From NCBI GenBank assembly GCA_007844125.1, contig CM017561.1, forward strand, positions 34,053,406 through 34,117,405: a DNA stretch of 64,000 bases, in the 5' to 3' direction. The DNA comes from Sinonovacula constricta. Its lineage: Eukaryota > Mollusca > Bivalvia > Cardiida > Solecurtidae. The position numbers and the translations under genes are program-made. This document shows, piece after piece, positions 46,888 to 57,949 of the stretch (its first letter is position 1; the number at the start of each line of letters is the position of its first letter). The notes beneath the pieces are model-generated. The model was not told where the DNA came from. It searched no databases and saw nothing but the letters and a program-made list of their open reading frames with translations.

Positions 46888-49738
46888 CTGAAACAAAAAA
46901 AATGTGAATAATTGAACTGGTTTCTAGCTTTGATTATTGACTTTATAGAAATAATGATTATTGCCTTACAAATAGTTTACCTTTATGCAAAGGAAGCTAA
47001 CAATTTGACTTCATAATCAACATCAGTTAAGTTAAAGTTTGGTTACACTAGAAAACATTATTTTGTTCAAAGATTTTATATAACTTCAGAATATATGTCG
47101 ATAGTAATAAGGAAGATGAGAAAATTCTTACAAATAAAGGTTACTGTTGGACCTATATTATTTTTGTGGGAATGTTACAAGATTTTACATCTTTCTCAAA
47201 GCCCAGAGACAAACTAATATCCTGATACTGATTCTCATATTTTTTGCAAAGGACAAAAGAAAAAAATACAAAGTATTGGAAGAAAAGGGAAAGTTTTAGT
47301 ATCATAATGCCTACATTAATTTGTCAAATTAAGTGAAAAATTAAATAGATCAGTCTGCAATTTGTGTAGCGGTAAGATGTTTTTTGTACTATCTTCAACT
47401 ATGTATTGAAAGGGAACAATTGCGAACTTTTAATACTTGCCAATAATTTGTAGTATAAATGGTTTCTGCCTTAAACTGCATTTTATTATCATTTAAATAT
47501 TTCTAGTTGGTTAAATAAAGAAACAACAGATAAAAAAAACTTCTGCATAAATAAAGCATTTAAGTGCTTTCTTTTGTATGTGATAAATAAATATAGGTTA
47601 TTCAATTTTCAAAGTGAATAGAAGGTACCTACAAGTGTCTTCAGTGTCTGCATATAATGAAAGCTCACAGAGAAAGAATTGATAACATACACTATAAAAG
47701 TCCTGATTTATAATGACCTTGGTATAAATTACAATTAGTATACATCAAAGAAAGAAAATTGTGATCTGGAATACTTTGCAATTAACATCTCCTGTTTAAC
47801 ATGAAATATTGGCAGACTCTACATAACTATTTCTTGGCTAATACAATTTAAAATATATTGCCAGACAGACTTTCTTAACAGATGAAACAGTTAAAAAATG
47901 GTTTTACACCATAACTTTTTTGGATGTGTTTATTCAGAAATTTAGAAACAAAATGGAACTTTCAAAGGTATTAGACTCAGGTCAAAAGGCAAATGGGGAT
48001 AACTGAACAGACTTTATAAATGTTACAGATATAGAGGGAAAGATGGAACTAAAAAAACACATGTATTAAACTTGTTGAGAAGGAGTCAAAATATTAAAAA
48101 GAAATAAGGGAATGTTACTAAAAGAACCTATATATTTTTCTATGTTTTGGAAGTTGCTATGCCTACTTGACTCAGACAAAACTGAGTAATTAAAATAAGT
48201 TTCATAAACAAATGGTCTCAGTAAACTTGTAAGCAAATATATGAACATTTGAACATTAGGTTAGCATTTCTTTTATGAATATTAATAAATACTTCTGTAC
48301 TTAGAACATAGCACATTTTCTCTTTCCTATGTCTATGTAAAGTGTATGATTTTCAGAAATATTTTTACAAGAAAACAACAATTATTTTTACAAGAAAACA
48401 TCAAAGTCAGGGTATGCTGTTTTTACAGACATCAATAATATTTGCAGGGTAGATTAATTGCATCAGGAATCTGTATAAGAATACAAACGTATGTGATACT
48501 GAATATGATTACTAATGCCTAAAGCAGGTCTGCAGTCACCAACTTGTTCACAGTCTCTATGAGCTGTTGGATCAGGATCAGGACCAATGTCTCTAGCAAC
48601 ATACATGTCTAACTCCACGAGCAGAGTCCTGACATCATATTAACTACAATAATTATGCCTTATTTAAGAACAAACCATGTTATAAGTTAACCCTGGGATT
48701 TTAGCAAAAAGTCTTCATTATGCATTAATACACAACTCTTTAGTCCTGCAAGCTGTGTAAGGTTTATGTAATAATGTTTCTGTTAAGAACAGAAATATGT
48801 CTCTGATCTATAATCGATCAATAGTGATCAATAGCCTGAACAGAATGAGTGGACTTATAAACAGTTGGTGAGTACTGATCTTCATACTTCCAAACTATAA
48901 ATGACAGCTAGCTATAGTCATGTGCCCGGCTGGAGAAGGACTTGTGCCCTGTTGGCACATGTAAAGGCTGGAGAAGGATTAGACATAATTAACATGTTAA
49001 ATAGAGACAGAAAACATTACAAATAGTGACTGCTAAAACAAATGATCTCTGCGTGAAAAGATGAAGATTTTTTTTTCCTGTCAGATCATGTAGTTTGCTT
49101 ATTTGAGATGTAAGAACAAATGTATAATCATTAAAATCACAAAATGATAAAGAATAAAAATAGTAAACTGTTACTCTGTTTAATTTGTATATGTTAATAA
49201 GAAAAGCAGTGTAACTGACATTATTAGTATCATATGCATTACTAACTCATGAAGTTTCTTAAGAGTGATTTTGAAACAAGCAACTTCAACTGTTTTCATG
49301 TACAACTGCCAAGACTGTTATAATAATATACACATTCACCCCAAAATTGAGACATTAATTTTTCTAAAAATTATCTCAAATAAACAAAGACCACTTAAAA
49401 TGACCAATCAAAGGAGACAAGTCCTATACTGATAAAAAAGGAATATTTAATTTATCAACAAACATCCTGAAATCATTGTGGTCTATCTTGGTCTTCATTT
49501 ATCTTTATATTTTTCAAATCTATATATTTGGCTATGTTTTTAAAACATGTTTCCTTTTTATTCGTTTTAAATGACAGAAATGTAACTCATATTTTTTTCC
49601 TTACATACACATGTTTTATAAATGTTTATATTAATAATAATTTTGTGTAACATTTTAACAATGATATGTCTTCTATTTTTTTGTCTCCATTGATATAATT
49701 TTTAAGCTGGAAGCCTCGAAATGGAATACCACCTTTAC
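46888..49738 (-). other. Intron, 2.85 kb
   Basis: AT-rich. A 46-codon minus-strand open stretch at about 48485-48622 (DVRTLLVELDMYVARDIGPD...) lacks flanking splice sites. It may be a fragment of an unclassified dispersed repeat. Confidence 0.5.
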
Positions 49739-49849
49739 CCCGCCTCCTGTACACATATTTAGATTTTTTCGTATTAGCGATCTGTAACCTATGCAACTTT
49801 ACGTATTGCTGCGATGGTCGAAGGTGCTTCCACTTTTGTCGGTCTTTTG
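49739..49849 (-). CDS. Exon of the unrecognised gene (111 nt)
   Basis: Acceptor TGATTTCTTAG|CA and donor CGGG|GTAAAG, phase 1 in and out. It encodes (A)KDRQKWKHLRPSQQYVKL, HRLQIANTKKSKYVYRRR and a split Gly. Other phases hit stops within 20 codons. It is a GC-richer island in AT-rich DNA, strongly basic, with no assigned domain. Confidence 0.72.
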
Positions 49850-50555
49850 CTAAGAAATCACAAAGTAAACAAACATGTCACACAAAACATAAACACATTA
49901 CCACATCAATAATTACAAACAGAAATGTATAAAACATAATACAGTAATTAAGAAGATATCCATTAATCTTAAAAATAAAAATATTTATTCAAATGTACAC
50001 CTCTAAAATACTTACCCATAGCATCATGATATGCAATGCTTAAGCAAAGTCAACAATATATTCATTAGAACATCTTGTTATAACATAAGCCTGACTTATA
50101 ATCTTGTTTATTTTTTATACAAATACATATGTAACTCAAATTAATATTATGTAATTTTTTGTGTGTAATATGTAACTATTAGAAAACTTTTAAACTCTGA
50201 TAAAATAAATTTGGTTAGCCTGTAGGTAAGTGTCTCTCTTTATGCAATATCTATACAAAATACTATTCCTGTCTATATTATGCCTAATATATATATATAT
50301 GTATATTAACTATATAATATAGTTGTACCAATTGCCTTTCTAAAGAGGCTATCTTTAACTATGGCATTTCAGGAATAAAATGCTATGGGAGTTACAAGGA
50401 TCAAAGGAAGAAGCAATTCATGCATGCAACTTTTACTTCTAGAAATCCTTAAATGAAATTCAGAAAAATTGGAACTATTGCTGTCTTTAAAAATTATGTC
50501 AAAAGTATTGGTTGTGATTGAAATATGGTAAAGAGGTAAAATAAAATAAATATGG
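49850..50555 (-). other. Intron segment
   Basis: AT-rich with a short (TA)n at about 50288-50300. No gene. Confidence 0.5.
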
Positions 50556-52548
50556 CTTATTACCTACATTTGATCAATGATTGTTTCTGGAGAGAAATGG
50601 CCAATTACCTACATTTGATCAATGATTGTTGCTAGAGAGAAATGGCCAATTACCTACATTTGATCAATGATTGTTGCTAGAGAGAAATGGCCAATTGCCT
50701 ATAGTTGATCAATGATTGTTGCTTGAGAGAAATGGCCAATTACCTACATTTAATCATTGATTGTTGCTAGAGAGAAATGGCAAATTACCTACATCTGATC
50801 AATGATTGTTTCTGGAGAGAAATGGCCAATTACCTACATTTGATCAATGATTGTTGCTAGAGAGAAATGGCCAATTACCTACATTTGATCAATGATTGTT
50901 TCTGGAGAGAAATGGCCAATTACCTACATTTGATCAATGATTGTTGCTAGAGAGAAATGGCCAATTACCTACATTTGATCAATGATTGTTGCTAGAGAGA
51001 AATGGCCAATTGCCTATAGTTGATCAATGATTGTTGCTTGAGAGAAATGGCCAATTACCTACATTTAATCATTGATTGTTGCTAGAGAGAAATGGCAAAT
51101 TACCTTCATCTGATCAATGATTGTTGCTAGAAAGAAGTGGCCAATTGCCTACATTTGATCAATGATTGTTGCTAGAGAGAAATGGCCAATTACCTTCATC
51201 TGATCAATGATTGTTTCTGGAGAGAAATGGCCAATTACCTACATTTGATCAATGATTGTTTCTGGAGAGAAATGGCCAATTACCTACATTTGATCAATGA
51301 TTGTTGCTAGAGAGAAATGGCCAATTACCTTCATCTGATCAATGATTGTTTCTGGAGAGAAATGGCCAATTACCTACATTTGATCAATGATTGTTGCTAG
51401 AGAGAAATGGCCAATTACCTACATTTGATCAATGATTGTTGCTAGAGAGAAATGGCCAATTGCCTATAGTTGATCAATGATTGTTGCTGGAGAGAAATGG
51501 CCAATTACCTACATTTAATCATTGATTGTTGCTAGAGAGAAATGGCAAATTACCTTCATCTGATCAATGATTGTTGCTAGAAAGAAGTGGCCAATTGCCT
51601 ACATTTGATCAATGATTGTTGCTAGAGGGAAATGGCCAATTACCTACATTTGATCAATGATTGTTGCTAGAGAGAAATGGCCAATTACCTACATTTAATC
51701 ATTGATTGTTGCTAGAGAGAAATGGCAAATTACCTTCATCTGATCAATGATTGTTGCTAGAAAGAAGTGGCCAATTACCTACATTTGATCAATGATTGTT
51801 GCTAGAGAGAAATGGCCAATTACCTACATTTGATCAATGATTGTTGCTTGAGAGAAATAGCCAATTACCTACATTTGATCAATGATTGTTGCTAGAGAGA
51901 AATGGCCAATTACCTTCATCTGATCAATGATTGTTGCTAGAGAGAAATGGCCAATTACCTATATTTGATCAATGATTGTTTCTGGAGAGAAATGGCCAAT
52001 TACCTACATTTGATCAATGATTGTTGCTAGAGAGAAATGGCCAATTACCTTCATCTGATCAATGATTGTTGCTAGAAAGAAGTGGCCAATTGCCTACATT
52101 TGATCAAGGATTGTTGCTAGAGAGAAATGGCCAATTGCCTACATTTGATCAAGGATTGTTGCTAGAGGGAAATGGCCAATTACCTACATTTGATCAATGA
52201 TTGTTGCTTGAGGGAAATGGCCAATTACCTACATTTGATCAATGATGGTTGCTAGAGAGAAATGGCCAATTACCTTTAGCTGATCAATGATTGTTGCTAG
52301 AGAGAAATGGCCAATTACCTACATTTGATAAATGATTGTTGCTAGAGAGAAATGGCCAATTGCCTATAGTTGATCAATGAATGTTGCTTGAGAGAAATGG
52401 CCAATTGCCTATAGCTGATCAATGATAGTTGCTAGAGAGAAATTGCCAATTGCCTATAGCTGATCAATGATTGTTGCTAGAGAGAATTGGCCAATTGTCT
52501 ATAGCTGATCAATGATTGTTGCTAGAGAGAAATGGCCACTTTCTTTCA
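50556..52548. repeat. 45-bp tandem array, about 44 copies
   Basis: The unit is GAGAGAAATGGCCAATTACC, then TACATTTGATCAATGATTG and TTGCTA, period 45 (AATGG at 50641 and 50686). A marked pair of units (ATAGTTGATCAATG..., then TTTAATCATTG...) recurs at about 50703, 51018 and 51468, i.e. after 7 and 10 units. TTGATCAA palindromes occur in most units. The array sits wholly in an intron. Right-end units (after about 52260) are more divergent. Confidence 0.94.
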
Positions 52549-52905
52549 TTTAAAGAGAGATTGTTGTTAGAAACACAATTCTACATTTGTCAATAATCTC
52601 AGGTAATTTCTTATCTATCTTCCAATGACCTGGTGCAAAGTTTATCTCCTTTAAATTTAGATTTTTTAGCAAATAGTGTTGATACTGATCAAACAGGTTA
52701 AAGCTGAGTGATCAACACTTTATGCCTAGTTTTTATCAGCACTTGTTAAGCAGGCTAAGAAGAGTTCAGCAAACTTAATCCTTTAATGTATTTTATCTAT
52801 TCTGAAATGCAGAAATAAAAACTGCACAAGTATCATGCAAAAGAAGAAGAAAACAAAATGAACAAATAATTTCATTTATCAAAAGAAGGTGCCACACCTG
52901 GTCAC

Positions 52906-52953
52906 CTGAGCAAAAAGGAGTAGGACTAGTCAGTGAGTTATCTGGTATCTGTG
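52906..52953 (-). CDS. Probable 48-nt exon of the unrecognised gene
   Basis: Acceptor TTTTCATCTTTGAAG|CA is reasonable, but donor TCAG|GTGACC is weak. Phase 1 in and out, encoding (A)QIPDNSLTSPTPFCS plus a split Gly. Flanking exons also fit together without it, so it may be an alternative cassette. The sequence CTCCTTTTTGCTCAG could instead be read as an acceptor, which keeps confidence moderate. Confidence 0.45.
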
Positions 52954-53364
52954 CTTCAAAGATGAAAACAAACATTCATGTTATATAATGGACAAGAATA
53001 AAATTTTCATATAAAACACCTTATAATTAACCTGAATTGCAGAAAGGTTAGATAAATTTTATATGGAAATAGTACTGAAGTGTTCTGTTTTTTCCTATAG
53101 TAAACCTAGTAGCAATTATTGAATTCTAGTTACTTCTCAGTAAAGGATGGACTTTTCAATATATATCTCTGTATATATATTAGGGGTGTAACAATTCGGT
53201 CAAAAGCATATTGTGATATATTGAAATACTTAAGAAGTGTATTGTAATATAATTGCAATACATATTGGGTGCTAAAAAAGAAGAGGCCCTCTTTAATCAG
53301 ATGTTCTAATTTATCATAAGTGTGAAATATTATAACATAAAACTGACTTTAATACACAGGGCTC

Positions 53365-55265
53365 CATATAAGAGGGGTAAATTGACTGGGCCATCAATGT
53401 ACATGTAGCCTCTTAAGTGTTTTCACAAGGTTTTTCTAAAATGTAACCTATTGACCAACTATTTGACCCCACATGACCCAATAATGAACCCATCCAGGAT
53501 TTTATGTAGACAATTATTCTGAAAAAGTTTGATGAAGATAGGCCTATAAATCGGGCCTCAAGTGTGTTCACAAGCTTTTTCTAAGATTTGACCTAGTGAT
53601 CTACTTTTTGACCCCACTGTGACCCAGTTGCAAACGCATCCAAGATTTCATGCAGACAAACATTCTGACTAATTTTGGTGAAGATTGGGCTATAAATGTG
53701 GCCTCTAGTATGTTTACAAGCTTTTTCTAAGATTTGACCTAGTGACCTACTTTTGACCCCACGTGACCCAGTTAGGAACTCATCCAGGATATTATGTAGA
53801 CAAACATTCTGACGAAGTTTGATGAAGTTGGGCTATAGGGATGGATGGGATTAGCCGGCATTTTTGCCGATACTGCGCAGCGACATTTCTATCATTACAG
53901 CACAGGGGCACTTATGAGGTGCCCAGGGACTGAACCCGGCCGGTCCATTATACTGACACCGACGAGTCAGGCGTAATGATGTCCCCGTAGCCCCGAGCGT
54001 TAGGAGGGAAGCCACTACTACCAACTTTAAAGTCTTTGGTATGACCTCGGCCGGGGTTCGAACCCACGACCTCCCGATCCGCAAGCCGACGCTCTACCAT
54101 CTGAGCTATTGCGGCCGGTAAAGTTGGGCTATAAACGTGGTCTCTAGTGAGTTCACAAGCTTTTTCTAAGATTTGACCTAGTGACCTAGTTTTTGACCCC
54201 ACCTGACCCAGTTACGAATTCATCCAAAAGTTCATGCAAACAAACATTGTGACCAAGTTTGGTGAAGATTGGGCTATAAATGTGGTCTCTAGTGTGTTCA
54301 CAAGCTTTTCTAAGATTTGACCTAGTGACATACTTTTTGACCCCACGTGACCCAATAACTGAATTCATCCAAGATTTTATGAAAACAAACATTCTGACTA
54401 AGTTTGATGAAGATTGGGCTATAAATGTGGTCTCTAGTATGTTCACAAGCTTTTTCAAAGATTTGACCTAGTGACCTACTTTTTGACCCAACGTGACCCA
54501 GTTGCGAACGCATCCAAAATTTTATGCAAACAAACATTCTGACCGAGTTTGATGAAGATTGGGCTATAAATGTGGTCTCGAGTCTGTTCACAAGCTTTTT
54601 CAAAGATTTGACCTAGTGACCTACTTTTTGACCCCACGTGACCCAGTTGCGAACGCATCCAAGATTTCATGCAGACAAACATCTTGACCAAGTTTGGTTA
54701 AGATTGGGCCATGAATGTGGTCTCTAGTGTATTCACAAACTTTTTCTAAAATTTGACCTAGTGACCTACTATTTGACCCCACATGACCCAATAATGAACC
54801 CATCCAGAATTTTATGTAGACAAACATTCTGACCAAGTTTGATGAAGATTGACCTATAAATAGGGCCTCTAGTGTGTTAACAAGCTTTTTCTAAGATTTG
54901 ACCTAGTGACCTACTTTTTGACCCCACGTGACCCAGTTACGAACTCATCCAGGATTTCATGCAGAAAAAAATTCTGACCAAGTTTGGTGAAGATTGGGCA
55001 ATAAATTTGGTCTCTAGTGTGTTCACAAGCTTTTTCTAAGATTTGACCTAGTGACCTACTTTTTGACCCCACGTGCCCCAGTTATGAACTCATCCAAGAT
55101 TTTATGTAGACAAACCTTCTGACCAAGTTTGATGAAGATTGGCTATAAATGGGGCCTCTATTGTGTTCACAAGTTAAAATGTTGACGATGAACGATGAAC
55201 GATGGACGATGGACGAAGCGATATCACAAAAGCTTCCCTTAAGCACATTGTGCTCAGGTGAGCTA
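53365..55265. mobile_element. Bivalve dispersed repeat with ~145-bp internal units, copy 2
   Basis: About ten to eleven internal units, each with variants of CTATAAATGTGGCCTCTAGT, GTTCACAAGCTTTTTCTAAG, GACCTAGTGACCTACTTTTT and CAGACAAACATTCTGACC. The right end has a GATGGACGATGGACG simple repeat, then AGCACATTGTGCTCAGGTGAGCTAA, whose complement GCTCACCTGA matches the left end of copy 1. The left end is missing. A SINE interrupts one unit at 53838. Confidence 0.8.
53838..54120 (-). mobile_element. tRNA-derived SINE, family A, intact, 13-bp target duplication
   Basis: On the minus strand this 283-bp element has a tRNA-like head with A box TAGCTCAGATGGTAGAGCG (54091-54112) and B box GGTTCGAACCC (54055-54065). 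A body with AAAGTTGGTAGTAGTGGC follows, and the tail ends AATCCCATCCATCCC. It is flanked by the perfect direct repeat AAGTTGGGCTATA (53825-53837 and 54121-54133), which is part of the host repeat. It is the best-preserved of three copies here, so it inserted after the host array formed. Confidence 0.92.
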
Positions 55266-55395
55266 ATAAAAACATAAAATAATAAATCAATAATATATGT
55301 ACATGTGATACATAATAGAAAATATTACAACCAATACTGTTAATATCAAATTAATATCAAAATTAATGAAAATGCTGATTATCATGTAATTGTTG

Positions 55396-55435
55396 TAGTT
55401 GTTGCTGTTGGTGGTGGTGTTGCTGATGATGATGT
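55396..55435. repeat. Imperfect GTT/GGT/GAT trinucleotide tract
   Basis: GTTGTTGCTGTTGGTGGTGG followed by TGATGATGATG. Confidence 0.8.
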
Positions 55436-55544
55436 ACCCGGTAATATGTTTACACATATCCTAATATGAAATTTTTGAATTACAAGGTGCTCAGCCATGA
55501 TCTCCAGAGAGTGATACAATAGAAAAGGTTGGACATCCCCCCCT

Positions 55545-55730
55545 GACCAGTTTGTTCTCCATCAAGACAATGCCCCATCCCATATTGCAGCAGCCACCAA
55601 ACAAGCAATCATCAGTTTAGGAATTCCTATGATGGAGAATGCTTCATATTCTAAGGACCTTGCTCCATCTGATTTTGCTATTTTTCCGGATTTGACACAG
55701 CAGCTAAGGGACAAAAATTCCAGACTTTAA
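55545..55730 (+). pseudogene. mariner-type (DD34D) transposase fragment
   Basis: The frame reads DQFVLHQDNAPSH..., and 34 residues after the Asp of DNAPSH reaches the Asp of KDLAPSDF. This is exactly the spacing between the second and third catalytic Asp of mariner transposases (D,D34D). The frame ends in TAA after DKNSRL; shifting frame at about 55716 continues with FQTLKELQSATNTL, typical downstream sequence, before another stop. The first catalytic Asp and the DNA-binding half are absent. It is a decayed fragment nested in the hAT-bounded region. Confidence 0.82.
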
Positions 55731-55992
55731 AGGAACTACAGAGTGCCACGAACACCCTCATATGCACACATGTACTTGCAGGATTATTACGATGATATTT
55801 TCTATCAGCAACAGCGTATCGGTCATTAGCGATATTTGAACTATGAGGGTGCCTATTATGAGAAGAAGAGAAGATGTGCAGCTTGCCAACAATATAACAT
55901 AATATATACCTATATGACATCGTCATAGACCTGGGACGAGAGTGGTTTAGTGTGGGTTTTTAAAGAACTGTCATTTTCTATTAGTATGTCTG

Positions 55993-56225
55993 GTTTGGTG
56001 GGTTCAAACCCCGGCTGGGTCAAACCAAAGACTTTAAAGTTGGTAGTAGTGGCTTCCCTTCTAAGAATCAGGGCTAAGGGGACAGCATTACCCGACTCAT
56101 CAGTGTCAGTATAATAGACTGGTCAGGTTCAGTCCTTGGGCACCTCATAAGTGCCCCAGTGCGATAATGATAGAAATGTCGCTGCACAATACCGGCAAAA
56201 ATGCCGGCTAATCCCAATTCCCATA
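55993..56225 (+). mobile_element. tRNA-derived SINE, family A, 5'-truncated copy
   Basis: It starts near the B box (GGGTTCAAACCCCGG), then shares AAAGACTTTAAAGTTGGTAG, CCTCATAAGTGCCCC, ATGATAGAAATGTCGCTGC and a tail with AATCCCAATTCCC with the intact copy. The A-box half is missing. Confidence 0.8.
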
Positions 56226-57052
56226 TCTTACAAACTGCAACCTTGTCTTCAAATTTGCCCGTTGCACAATTTTGTTTGAGGCCAAAACAGTTCCAACCAG
56301 CACTTTTTGCCTTTTTTATAAATAATAATCTCATACTTATTGTCTGCTAAATAAGCAGCCATTTTTTAGCATGTGATAAAATGCATAAAAACCAGGCTCT
56401 AATATGGTACTGTTCAAAATCGCTGACACCAGATGTTTGTTTTCTTTGTTACATCACCAATGCAATATTCCTTTTTAGATCGATGAATCTTCCATGAATA
56501 GAAAATATGCTTTTTGTTATGAGCATTGTGAAATTGATAACTTTTTTATTATGTTTAAAATGTTAAACAGCAGAAGTCACCTCTCCGTATCTTTGCCTGG
56601 TAAATCCAAAAGCCTTGAATTAGCCCTGAACTTTATATGCATAAAGCATTCAGGGATTAATCAAATGCAGGCATTGACCATCATGATTTCAAGGAAAATA
56701 AACAAATTTGAACAAAACAGTTTTGTTTTCATATGATGAAAAAACCTAGATAAAATTAATGTTCAGGTTCTAGATATCAGGTACGGTATTGTGAAAAAGC
56801 TGATATGGCAAAGTTGTATCACAATATGAAATGTTTTGGAAAAATATTGCGATATCTGATGTATCAGTACATTTGTTGCACCCCTAATATATATCATTAT
56901 ATATATCTTTATAACACAAAGTGATAAAACACATGAGCATTTCCAGACTTAACACCACCATATCAACCAATTTACATCAGTCATGCATAAAAAAATAAAA
57001 TAAAAATGTTTTACACTTGCTTCCCAATCCATGCTTAAACCACAGAACCTAC

Positions 57053-57221
57053 CTCTTGAAAAGACCACATCTAGGGTTGATTTCATTTGTTGTCGCAGAT
57101 CATACTTGGAATAGTCTGCTCCTAATGTGAGATCAATCATAGACAGAGACTCAATGCTCTCTGCTGGGGAAAGGTAGATAGAGGAGGGTGCCAGGGATAT
57201 GTCGGTCTCTGTCTCAGACTC
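57053..57221 (-). CDS. Exon of the unrecognised gene (169 nt)
   Basis: Acceptor TGATTGTCAG|GAG and donor AGAG|GTAGGT. Phase 0 in, phase 1 out. It encodes ESETETDISLAPSSIYLSPA, then ESIESLSMIDLTLGADYSKY and DLRQQMKSTLDVVFSR. An acidic Ser/Thr start is followed by a more ordered-looking, possibly helical stretch. A longer open frame extends into both introns, but the splice sites and phase agreement fix the limits. Confidence 0.83.
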
Positions 57222-57686
57222 CTGACAATCACATAACAAAAATCATTAACATATAAAGATAAAACACAAAGATTGTTTTTCCTTAAAAAAAACACAAACA
57301 AATAACATCATAATTACTCCATGACCTTTCTGTATTGATAACAAACATAAATAAGTAATATAAAACATGGGAAAAGGTAAATGATCTGCCTTGGTTTTTT
57401 GTGTTCAACAAACAGAAAAATAGAGAATTCATATGACTCAGAAAAGATGAAAGCTGTTTGACATATTTATATCAAAGTGATTAGTCGTCATCATTTATTA
57501 TGTCACAGATGATTGGGAAAATGTTGATCTCAAATTGAAAAAAACACTTTCAAACTTAAATCTAAACTTTCTGTATATTATTACATTATTAAACAATTCT
57601 GATAATTTCTTAGTGATTGAAAGATTTTTCTTGGAACGTCCAATCAGAAAAGATCCACTTCACAATGATGTCTGTACTTCACATAC
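57222..57686 (-). other. Intron, 465 bp
   Basis: AT-rich; nothing further recognised. Confidence 0.55.
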
Positions 57687-57782
57687 AATTTCCTCAATAG
57701 GCTCTGGGGCTCCCTTAGGTTGCTCGATTTTGGTCTTCCCCTCCAGAAAGTCTTTGTCAAACTCCAGGTGGTCAAATGGCAC
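57687..57782 (-). CDS. First visible exon of the unrecognised gene (32 codons)
   Basis: Acceptor TTTATTTGCTAG|GTG and donor ATT|GTATGT. Phase 0 in and out. It encodes VPFDHLEFDKDFLEGKTKIE and QPKGAPEPIEEI, joining in frame to ESETETD of the next exon. It starts with an acceptor, so upstream exons must exist beyond the large array and outside the window. Confidence 0.77.
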
Positions 57783-57949
57783 CTAGCAAATAAAGACAAA
57801 GTCAAAATCAGTTGCAGTCACAGTATTTATTAAATGATGTTCATATGTCCAAACACTCAAAGACATGTTATTTTTATGTAGAAAAAAGCTTTCAAACAGT
57901 TGTTGTTAAAACTGTGTACTAACATGGACATGACACATTATATGATGAC

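Larger units (their letters stand above)
53181..56886. mobile_element. hAT-type element, ~3.7 kb, carrying nested repeats
   Basis: It starts TAGGGGTGTAACAA and ends in the complement of TAGGGGTGCAACAA. Both are followed inward by ATATTGTGATA / ATATCGCAATATT-like motifs typical of TAGGGGTG-class hAT ends. Flanks are the 8-bp ATATATAT on both sides (53173-53180, 56887-56894), consistent with a target duplication but low in complexity. Between the ends lie the ~145-bp-unit repeat, two SINE copies and a mariner fragment. No hAT transposase frame survives. Two independent end fragments remain a possible alternative. Confidence 0.65.
26414..57782 (-). other. Minus-strand multi-exon gene, unrecognised, partial
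   Basis: Ten exons can be chained from right to left: 57782-57687, 57221-57053, 52953-52906, 49849-49739, 46887-46703, 46347-46275, 45249-44434, 30379-30168, 29171-28995 and 26779-26414. Every junction has AG/GT borders and matching phases (0,1,1,1,0,1,1,0,0), and the total is 2,253 nt or 751 codons with no stop. There is no initiator and no certain terminator, so the gene continues beyond both ends. The protein looks largely disordered: SSDSDTE and YDTDTDEE acidic-Ser clusters, polybasic YRRRGKKGRKR and MKKRKV patches, a DHDHDHGH run, and a Gln/Arg/Leu-rich helix-like stretch in the last exon. I do not recognise the family. A nuclear or cytoskeletal scaffold would fit but is only a guess. 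Confidence 0.8.

Noticed and set aside
48485..48622. Possible minus-strand exon DVRTLLVELDMYVARDIGPD...
   Set aside because: Open for about 46 codons but without a credible acceptor or donor; the style resembles dispersed repeat DNA.
54050..54115. tRNA gene
   Set aside because: A and B boxes are present, but the sequence is the head of a SINE with a body, tail and target duplication, and no clean cloverleaf is evident.
53851..54836. Several 60-93-codon minus-strand ORFs
   Set aside because: Frames through the SINE and the ~145-bp-unit repeat; they recur with the repeat.
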